NCBI GenBank assembly: GCA_036320915.1
Contig: JAXBDG010000012.1
Span: 1,600,501 to 1,664,500, forward strand
Origin: Linnemannia elongata
Taxonomy: Eukaryota > Mortierellomycota > Mortierellomycetes > Mortierellales > Mortierellaceae
Reading direction: 5' to 3'
DNA: 64,000 bases
Shown here: one piece after another, positions 55,843 to 64,000 of the stretch
Numbering within the stretch: position 1 is the first letter of the stretch
How the letters are laid out: every line of letters begins with the position of its first letter
Position numbers and translations under genes: made by a program
The notes under the pieces: model-generated
Database searches by the model: none
What the model saw: the letters and a program-made list of their open reading frames with translations, nothing else
What the model was told of the DNA's origin: nothing

Positions 55843-56301
55843 ATGCAACTCAAGAAACTAGCTCTCGCCGCCGGTGCTATCGCCTTTCTTGCTCTAAACG
55901 CGGTGGCGAAGACCCCAGTATCAACTGATATTACTGCGAAGAAAGATAGTGCTTGGGTCAGGTGGCTGCCGAACGCCTTGCCGGCTGCTGGCTACGTCAC
56001 CCTTGAAAATACCAGCGATGAACCAATCGATGTAACCAAGGTTACAAGCCCAGATTACAAGATGATCACGATTTATCAGACTGTTGTAGATTCGGAATCG
56101 TCCAAGATGGTCAAGATTGACAAAATTACCATACCTTCGCATGGTGAATTTGCGCTTGTTCCTGGTCGCTACCACCTCTTTTTTGAGAAACCTACTCATT
56201 TGATTACACCTGGCGATAACGCACGTGTGGTATTTTTTCTCTCTGATGGCAAGGTTTTCAAACTAAGGATGCCAGTCCGAACTAGTCCCGAGCTGTATTA
56301 G
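55843..56301 (+). CDS. Secreted PCu(A)C (DUF461) copper-chaperone-like protein, probable bacterial transfer
   Basis: Intronless, 152 residues. I start at the ATG at 55843 because a signal peptide follows (MQLKKLALAAGAIAFLALNA, cleavage likely after VAK/VA near 22). The mature part follows the bacterial PCu(A)C family throughout: SAWVRWLPNALPAAGYVTL, TSPDYKMITIYQTV, MVKIDKITIP, VPGRYHLFF, PGDNARVVFFLSDG. In bacteria this domain delivers Cu(I) to cytochrome oxidase CuA with the ligand pattern H-x10-M-x21-H-x-M. Here the spacing is exact but two ligands differ: Y78, M89, H111, F113. It may have changed or lost copper binding. It lies in a transposon-rich island; eukaryotic homologues are not typical, so horizontal transfer is likely (inference). 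Confidence 0.85.
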   Translation: MQLKKLALAAGAIAFLALNAVAKTPVSTDITAKKDSAWVRWLPNALPAAGYVTLENTSDEPIDVTKVTSPDYKMITIYQTVVDSESSKMVKIDKITIPSHGEFALVPGRYHLFFEKPTHLITPGDNARVVFFLSDGKVFKLRMPVRTSPELY

Positions 56302-56430
56302 GTGTTTTTTTTAGGGAATCTCCTTTGTTGCTTCTTATGGATAGCGTTGCCGAATATATTCAAGGCTATGCCAATTATTATACAACTACTAGGGACTCTA
56401 GATATGTATATTTTTATTGCGCCTGTGATA

Positions 56431-56650
56431 GGGCTCCTAATCGAATCGAATATGAGGCAGAACGGATTCGATTCGATCCGAATGGTTCAAATGATTCGAA
56501 TGCTTCGAAAGGTGCCTTTAAATTCTGGTCAATCGAATGCTTCGATTGATTTGAATGCTTCGACTACCTCGAATCGGATTCAAGTTCACTTTATTCGAAT
56601 CGAAAATCGATACAGGCTAAATTCGATTCGATCGCCTCGATTAGGAGCCC
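56431..56650. mobile_element. TTCGAA-rich MITE, copy 2 (complete, TA-flanked)
   Basis: 220 bp with inverted ends GGGCTCCTAATCGA / TCGATTAGGAGCCC and TA on each side, so it looks like a Tc1/mariner-class MITE. It begins about 130 bp after the PCu(A)C-like stop codon. Confidence 0.88.
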
Positions 56651-59365
56651 TAGTATGTATTCGAGATTCGGAATCATCATGTCGATCTCCGCTTGCTTGA
56701 TCGATACAACTTTTTTGCTGCGATATTTTTTCGGTCTCCATTTTCCTTTTGGAGACGAGGATAAGATATATATGTTTACTTTAGCCCTTCTCCCCATCCT
56801 TCTTTTCCGCATATCTCATCCCGAAAGTATTTTAGAGAGGGTATCATTGTGCTATGGGCCACGCACAGGCCTTTGGAGCGACTGCGAAGGAGTGGTGTAA
56901 GGGTTCCCTTTCGAACGTTTTTCTTCATTCTATCAGCGTTATTTTGACCCACTGTTAGGTGCAGTCGAAGTCCACTGTACCAATTTTGGTTTTTTGTGAT
57001 GGAGCAGTAGGGAAACGTCATTTGCGCGCTCTGTTTCCATTCCCTACCAATGCGATATTTTATTTTTTTTTATTTTTTATTATTTAAAGAGAAACCCACA
57101 TCAACAAGAGGATCCATGTTCTAGATTGGTCGGGTCTAACCTGGCTACTAAAGAAGCCACAAGGTGACCTATGCATTTATTTGCAATTTCCCGTACAAGG
57201 GGATTGGCGCTCTATTTGTACAGTTTGCTTTTTGTCCGATTCGCCTTCAACATGTCATCTGAAATATCATTTCTGCTTGAGCAATCGTGTTATACAGGAT
57301 GTGCGTTGGAGGCGATCGAATGGTGCCTTTGGTTACAGAATCACAAAAAGATAAGAATCATATAAAGACGCGAAGGCTATATTGCAGGCGTCAGCAGTGC
57401 ATGGCTACAAAAACAAATGATGGGGCTTACAACTATTGCTCTTGAAGATCGGAAACACATCAATTTGCCATGGAATTGCTCCTTCTTGCCTCTTTTTTGT
57501 CTTCTTAAATGAGTGGGATGTAAAACAATTATAGATATGGGGAGCAGTCTAAGTACGATAGGGCCATTGAGCAAGGTTTTCTCCACCACCTCACATTCCT
57601 CTGTGAAATCATCCTTTAAGAATCTTGAGCGGCGGACCCAATCAATATCGACACTTTGACATTCGGTCCTGCAAGACAAGAGTAGAGTCCCTGTTACAGT
57701 TTGTAGAGTGGTCATTAGAGCAGCGTTTAGTTCCTCTTGTAAATAAAGGTAGAGAGATGATCAATCTCAATAGATAAATAGATGTTTAGTCTTGCGTCTT
57801 TTTAACGAGAAGAAATGAAAGTCGAGTGTTATTGCGTGCCACACGCACGCTGTAGTTACTTTAATGGTATGTGTTGTGATCTTTTCATGTGGTTTTTGGC
57901 ATAGGAAAGATTTGGATCGGGCTACTCCTTGTTGTTTTCCTTTCCTCCTCAACAGACTTGTTTAGTTCGTCTTCAAACAACAGTGCATTGCTTGGAATAT
58001 GAAAAAAAAATCTAAAGGATGTGATATAGCGGATTCTGAGTCCATTCCATCATTCCCAACATGAAGACTTGGATCCTTTGATGTGGACTGTTGACTTTTT
58101 ATTCACATCCAATCTTTTTATTTTCTTGTTCACACTGGACACTTAATAGTAGCGAACTGTTTCATCGGTTAACGTTAGCGGGTTGTGTGTTTCCCGTCTC
58201 TTTTAGAATCCACAGCGTATGACAATTTCCTTTTTTTTACTTGGCATATGGTACATAGTCATAGATAGGTTAGTCTGGCGTTCTTTCAGAATGGGTGCTT
58301 TCTACTAAAAGAGAGATAAGGTGGAAGGCAAGGTCGTTTTGAAAGTTAAAAAAAACACAAAAAAAAACGAAAAAAAATCGAGCAGGAGCAAGGCAAGCCA
58401 TGCGTTTCTTGTTTTTTTTGAGCACATGTGCGCATGACACTGATGCAGTTGGACATCAGAGTTCATCACCATTTTTTTTTCGCATACATTCGAATTAAGT
58501 TTATCATTGCTATTTAAGACGAGGGCGAGGGAGAGAGATATGGAAGGAGGGAGAGGGTGATGCTTGTTCAAGGTGAACATGAAGACAGCAAAAAACTAAA
58601 GTGGACCCCCATGGGACTCTTGGAAGACTTGTTAGACTTAAGTCTGTGGTGAAAGGGATGCGAGAATCAATTATTGCTCCATACAGCAAAAACTTAGCTA
58701 TGGAAGAGGATGAAAGGGGCCACTTATTGTCATTGGTTCACTAGAGCGACTGGTCAAAGGATGAGTGTAATATTGTTTCCTTTTACTCAGTGGGGTATGG
58801 CAAGTCTGAGGAGTTGCCTAACCTCGGTCGCGTTGGCATAGAAAAGGCTCTGGATCCAGTAAGGAGTGTAAGAAGGGCGAGCGTTCTTTCTTTGGAGACT
58901 AAAATGCAATTGATCCTTGCCCCACGTCTGAGCAAAGGAGGGCTGCACTCTTTGTGTTTAATGCTACTGTTCTTCCTCCTTCCTTTCTATGCAGTACTGC
59001 AAACAGGTATTCGCCTCTTCCTTGTGTCATTATTTTCGATCAACTCTTTTTCTCTCTCTTTCCCTCCCACTTTTTCCTTTTACGTAGCTGTCATTTCTAT
59101 TATTGTGAACAAATAAAGAGCTTGTCTGATTGTCCTTTATCTGTGGCATACAAAAAAGGAGTTACAACAAGGCACAAGGAAAGGGAAACACGCTTGTGTA
59201 CGCACTTGACGCGTCCAAAAATTCGCGTTTTGTTCAGGCCTAGCCACTATCCAGTCACGTGCAGTCTTTGACCGAATTTCGTCGCCTTGATGAGAGCCAC
59301 CATCCTCCTGTGGTGTTTATGAACTCTTTTCTTTTTCTTTTCCACGCTATCCCGTCGAACAAGAC
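56651..59365. other. Long intergenic region, no gene supported
   Basis: About 2.7 kb, AT-rich. Short frames (for example 57377-57715 minus and 58790-59116 plus) show no motif, no clear splice structure and no codon bias resembling the neighbours. The last part must hold the promoter of the OCA-type gene. Confidence 0.45.
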
Positions 59366-61267
59366 ATGTCTGCATCCTGGTTGCCTGCACCGCTCATCCC
59401 CCCATTCCGATTCGGAACCGTCGAGCCAGAAGTCTACCGCGGCGCATACCCCAAGCAACGCAATCTCCGTTACCTCAAACGGTACATCACTCTCTGTTTG
59501 TATTCATTCCTACGCCCAATGACAAGGTCATGCTGCTACCTTGTCAGGAAGAAGGGGGGCACATTCTGCATGCACGAGACAGGAGGAACTAAGATACCTT
59601 ATTATTGCCATGTTGTTCTTGATAGGTTAAAGCTGAAGACGATATTGTCGCTGGTCCCGGATGAGCCAGACGAGGTGTTTCAGGAGTTCTGTCGGGAGCA
59701 AAGGATTCGACCTATTCACCTCTCAGTCGACAAGGTCAAGGATAATGTGCCCCTAACGTACAACCGAGCTGTTGAAGCTGTTCAAGTATGCGGGAAATCA
59801 AATTCTAAACGCCGGAATTTCGGGGCATGGTCGTGACAGTGGTGTTGTCTACTGTGTGTGGTGCTCTGCTAACAATCGGCCTCAAAACTTACAAGGATAT
59901 TATTTTGTCGTTGACGTTTTTCTTGGCACGTAGATTATAATCGATCCGGATAACTTGCCGATCTATGTTCACTGCCTGGATGGAGCCGTTGTGACAGGAC
60001 TTGTGGTCTGCTGCCTCCGCAAACTGCAGACGTGGAACATTTCCTCCGCTATGGGCGAGTTCCTTCGGTAGGGCTGAATTTGTGTCACTGAGAAAATATG
60101 ATCCATATAACAGGAGAACACTTAATTACTCACCCAACTGGCAACCCCGTTTCATTTTCTCTTGCTGAATTTATTAGGTTCCTGCGTGGAGGCGTCATCA
60201 GTTCAGAGGAATCAGTATTCGTGGAAAAGTTTGGTTCAGAAATCGAGATCTCGAAACCGATCCCGCCATGGCTGTGGGAGGGCCAGATCACGTTCAAGAA
60301 GCACCCGACCCTGAAACTCAACTTTACAATCCCACCCTCTGAAGCTGGAGCAGTAGCAGCAACGTTGGGTTCACAAGGAGTAACAGGAGCAGGAAATCAG
60401 AACTCGACGTCTTCATCACCCGGCTTGTTGGGTTCACAGCATGGTGGTACTGCGGTCGTGTTCCCGGGTCAGGGCGATAATAGCCAACACGCAGGCGGAG
60501 GCGGAGGCGGTGGGCAACTTGTTAATAGTTCCAGTGGGAACAGTATATCAAGTCTTGGATCTACTGGGTCTACGACAACAATTGCTGGAGGTGCAAGAGG
60601 TGGAAATAATACCTACGCCGTGGCGTCAGCATCTGGAGCGGGACCTATGAACCATGCCAGTCGGTCGTCTGCAAAAGGACCGTCCAGGGACCGTCAAGGA
60701 ACCAGCAAGGGCAACATCCGGACTGACTTGCAGGGACAGTCGACTTTTGGGCCAAGATCGAATGCCATTGCCACGCCAGTTACGGCTTCGCAAGCGCAGG
60801 TGCGAGGAAAGCGGGCGATTGTTGGAGCCCAGGGATCGATAGTAGGAGGTGGAGCGGCTGCGGTGGTTGAAGGAGGTGATCATGGTCTGGTAGAGAATTC
60901 TGGACTGGGTGTTCGAATAAATCCTACCGCCGGAGGCGCTGAGGGATCTAGTGGAGCCGGTACAAGAGGATCTGATGTAATCGAAGAACAGTCAAAGTCT
61001 GGTCTCATCTCTATCATGCATGAACAAAGCGACAGGGATCAGAGCTCGGGTACAGCCGCAGGGAAGGAATCCAACTCGACGACAAAGGAAACCAACACCA
61101 ATTTGACGAATGCCGGCTCTAGCAACAACACCCAGGAACGAACATCTGGTATCAAAAATTCACCGGCTTCTACGCCCGCAGCAGTGGCTGTGCCAGAGGT
61201 TGTGGATGAGTACTATGAAGTTTCCATGACCCTGAAAGCCCTTGCACTCGAAGGAGCCGATTTTTAG
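59366..61267 (+). CDS. OCA-family (Y_phosphatase2) protein, likely pseudophosphatase, with long Gly/Ser-rich tail
   Basis: Model: 59366-59481, 59626-59785, 59934-60067, 60178-61267, phases matching, 499 residues. The N-terminal half follows yeast Oca4/Oca6/Siw14-type atypical phosphatases: PPFRFGTVEPEVYRGAYP, LKTILSLVPDEP, IYVHCLDGAVVTG, LRKLQTW. The Cys of HC-x5-R is present (C106), but the Arg position is Val (V112), as in known inactive OCA members. It therefore probably acts as a scaffold in an OCA-like complex linked in yeast to inositol-pyrophosphate signalling. Residues about 210-480 are a low-complexity Gly/Ser/Thr/Asn-rich insertion, with a short conserved end (DEYYEVSMTLKALALEGADF) closing the protein. 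The tail makes it far longer than yeast Oca6 (about 220). Confidence 0.85.
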
Positions 61268-61442
61268 GACATTTAATACACACATGGTCCTTGCAATGTT
61301 TTCATGCTGTTCATTTGTTATTTTATGTAAAATAGTGTGCGTGTGTATGTTGTTATGCTGCAAAAAATACCTTCATCCTGGTCTAATATCTAAAACACCT
61401 CATCATTTGCCAACCTCTCCGTCGTAACCGACAATGTATCCC

Positions 61443-62718
61443 TTAATGATCCATGCCAATAACCTCAGTCTTGCCAACCAAGTATCCGCGATTTGCCTCA
61501 TCCGAGTAGAAGGCAATGTCCTTCTTCTTCATGGGGCGGGCAAAACGAGGGATCTCCTCAAACTTCTCGGGCTTTGTGAGGACGCGGAGACCCAACTTGT
61601 TGTAGTAGACGCTTGTGATCTTTCCACCGCAAGCCTCGATCGCCTTGATGGCCGATTTCGAGGCCCTCGAGACCTCAATGTTGATGGGGGTCTTGAAGTC
61701 AGTCTTGCCCTATTATTAGGTAGTGTACACGTATAGATGTGCATATGATGGTAAGCTTCCTGGTCTGGTATGTTCACGGAAACTGGGGTCAACGTGAAAA
61801 GTTCCCGGGGTTAAGCTCCTGATCAGTAGTATAGAGAGATCCTGCGTTGGGTTGGAGTAAGAAACTTACGTCGCCCAAGAGCTTGACGCCGTCCTCGATG
61901 TTGTGGATGCACCGTGAGTCGAGGAGGTGCTTCATAGTGATGGTCTGTGTAGCATCGATACGTCCTGACTCGATCCAGAACTGAAGGCGATCCAAGTTCA
62001 AAGGCTGGTAATCCTTGTGCTCACTATCATTTTCGCACAATATCAAAGTAAAATCATCAGCATACTGCAAAAGTGACGGAAAATAATACACGCAAAGCTG
62101 CGGAGGTGAAGAAAAAGGAATCCAATGGACGTACGGGTTCTTGAAGCCACGCTTAGGAAGTCTGTCGATGATACGGGTCTGACCACCCTCGAAGCCGGGC
62201 TTTGGCTGACCGCCGTTTCCGGAACGGGCCTTCTGACCCTTGTGACCGCGGGCGGCAGTGTGACCCTTTCCTGAACCTTGACCACGACCGACACGGAGAC
62301 GCTGTTTGTTGTTTTTTCATGGATTGAGGGAGGGAGGGATGGTGGTAAACCTGTGAGTATTATTATCTCAATGTGATTTTCAGGTACAAGGCGAATTCCC
62401 GTCTCTCCGGGTGTCCTGTACCCTTTTGTGCTTCTTGTTCTACATTCCGTGCTATTCAATTGCTGCGGCCCGTAAAGCATGCCGTAGTGTTGGTGTCCGG
62501 GATGTAGAATGTGAGTGTGTAAGTACCTGGGATTTCGATCCGGGGTTGTCGTTAAGGTTGGAGAGATCAATGGAGGAAGGGGTGGTGGTGGCGGCAGGAG
62601 TGGAGTAGGCGCGGGTGATGGCGGTTGTTGAAGAACGGAGGAGGAGGGTCGATTGGGTGGTGTTGGCGGGGTATAAGCCGAGGCTTGAGAGCCTTGATGC
62701 CAGACGGGAGACAGACAT
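61443..62718 (-). CDS. MRPL10: Mitochondrial large-subunit ribosomal protein uL15m
   Basis: Model: 62718-62527, 62301-62135, 62023-61870, 61709-61443, phases matching, 259 residues. Exon 1 encodes a mitochondrial presequence ([15 protein letters not shown], then RAYSTPAA). Exon 2 has the uL15 hallmark [20 protein letters not shown] and [17 protein letters not shown]. Exons 3-4 give the C-terminal L15 fold ([22 protein letters not shown]) and a fungal mitochondrial extension ending TEVIGMDH. Structural protein of the mitoribosome. Tail-to-tail with the OCA-type gene, 175 bp apart. Confidence 0.95.
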
Positions 62719-63171
62719 TATGTATATATGTGTGTTGTGGTTAATGGAAGAGGAGAGAGGGAGTGGAGAAACTGAAGTAGCGGAGGTGCCAATGCAGCGA
62801 AGGTTGCTTGTTCACGAGTGACTGGGAGTTTTGTTTACTGCCGATTTACAGGAGTGTGACTGCGATTTTTCATTTCATTTCTTGCGAACAGGAGAAAACG
62901 TGCTTGTAAACGGAGACTTTCACTCACTTAACCCTCATAAATCTCTCTCTCTCTTCTCGACTCGTCCATTGACACGAAGTCAGACATTCGGCTACACCAA
63001 GACCTCAAGACTATTATTGCCAGCCGTAGAGGATTACGGACACAACAGGAGGAACTTTTTCACTATATCAACCTAGAGAAACGACAATATAGCAACACCG
63101 ACTAGACGAACCAATACACGGCTACCCTATTATTTTCATATTTATCAACTCACGTTCGCCCAATACAGACC
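62719..63171. promoter_or_regulatory. Divergent promoter region (uL15m / Tcd1-like)
   Basis: 453 bp between divergent start codons of two genes for mitochondrial proteins; a shared promoter is plausible. Confidence 0.5.
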
Positions 63172-64000
63172 ATGTCGGCCATGTCCTCTTTCCTTGAGCG
63201 TGTCTCGGCCACAGGAGCAGCCGCAGGACTAAACTCTCAGGCTGCAAAATTCACTGCCGTCGCCCTTGCTGCCTCCTTTACCACCGCAACCCTCATCCTC
63301 TCCATCCAAGGTTCTCAACGCAAACGGCGTGTCCGCCAGCTAAAGGACGATCTCCGCAAATCTATCCCTCCACCACCCGCATTTGACGCCCATTCGGACC
63401 TGGTTAATAATAATAATTATACTGGAGCTGCACCTACTACACTACCGGGATTACCACCATTACAGCAACAAAGAGGAGTGGGAGGAGGATCGTTGTTTCT
63501 GGATGGTGGGTTGCAGATGGATGAGGAGCTTGTAAGGGAGCAATTGGCAAGGAATATTGCGTTCTTGGGAGAGGAGGGTGTTGACAAGCTCCGCAAGTCC
63601 TTCGTCATCATCGTCGGAGCCGGTAAGGATTCACTCACGGTCACTATGTTCGGTCGTGAAGACAACTATGGATTGATGACATCCCAATGGCATCCCCTAA
63701 TCACTGTTATTACATATACCTTACTCTTTTAGGTGGTGTCGGAAGTTGGGCAGCAAGCATGTTGGTCAGGAGTGGCGTGGGCAAGATCAGGATTATTGAC
63801 TTTGACCAAGTGTCATTGTCGTCGTTAAACCGACACGCAACCGCTGTCCAGGCTGATGTTGGAACACCCAAAGTCACGGCAATGAAGAAGGCTTTCAAAT
63901 CCATCGCCCCTTGGGTCGAGGTTGATGCTCGTGTCGAACTATTCCAAGAAGACTGTGCCGAGGAATTGCTCTCAGGTAAGGATAGCTGTCGCATGTTTTG
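63172..64000 (+). CDS. TCD1: tRNA threonylcarbamoyladenosine dehydratase, Tcd1/Tcd2-like (5' part, runs off the window)
   Basis: Exons seen: 63172-63622 and 63733-63975, then a GTAAGG donor; the rest lies beyond 64000. The N-terminus has a hydrophobic segment (FTAVALAASFTTATLILSI, about 28-48), which in yeast anchors Tcd1/Tcd2 in the mitochondrial outer membrane. It then enters the E1-like (ThiF/MoeB) fold: REQLARNIAFLGEEG, VIIVGAGGVGSWAA (ATP-binding glycine loop across the intron), IRIIDFDQVSLSSLNRH. The enzyme uses ATP to dehydrate t6A37 in tRNA to cyclic ct6A. The adenylation core, as far as seen, is intact. Confidence 0.92.

Noticed and set aside
57377..57715. 112-residue minus-strand frame
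   Set aside because: No signal peptide, motif or exon partners; surrounding DNA is AT-rich noncoding in character.

Overview
Organism. Eukaryotic, almost certainly a fungus of the Mortierellomycota (Mortierella and relatives). The reasons are short GT-AG introns, a typical fungal gene set (SFT2, PTC2-like PP2C, complex I 51 kDa subunit, uL15m, Tcd1-type dehydratase, OCA-type phosphatase, CUE-AlkB-GRF), large NACHT / pentapeptide / WD40 proteins, and a 1483-residue protein that resembles (from memory) an expanded uncharacterised family of this group. The genus is inference; no database search was possible.

Layout. 0-7.7 kb: an SDR oxidoreductase flanked by a duplicated upstream segment, a seven-exon PP2C phosphatase (minus strand), and a small secreted Cys-containing protein. 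7.7-11.8 kb: NACHT-WD40 gene C, interrupted by a complete solo LTR that coincides with a predicted intron. 12.8-14.7 kb: a frameshifted secreted-protein relic and SFT2. 15.6-38.7 kb: a direct segmental duplication of 7-8 kb. Copy A is about 15.69-22.8 kb and copy B about 30.77-38.73 kb. Each copy carries a full-length NACHT-pentapeptide-WD40 gene (1799 and 1844 residues) and the 3' part of a small basic secreted protein gene. A decayed non-LTR retrotransposon (about 23.1-29.9 kb) and a gag-like relic lie between the copies. 38.75-39.3 kb: a 3' 28S rRNA pseudogene fragment. 39.8-51.9 kb: a secreted His-rich/acidic protein, NDUFV1, a CUE-AlkB-GRF repair enzyme, and the divergently transcribed 1483-aa protein. 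52-56.7 kb: a transposon-rich island (pogo-type element, TA-flanked MITEs, more 28S fragments) that also holds a bacterial-type PCu(A)C copper-chaperone-like gene. 59.4-64 kb: an OCA-type pseudophosphatase, uL15m, and the 5' part of a Tcd1-like gene cut by the window end.

Main message. The twin NACHT genes look like fungal NLR-type receptors. Their WD40 array is homogenised (12 versus 13 near-identical 42-residue units) except at five codons per unit, the pattern known from fungal non-self recognition receptors (HNWD family). Exon joins for the multi-exon genes were placed by hand from GT/AG sites and checked for phase; every completed model sums to a multiple of three.
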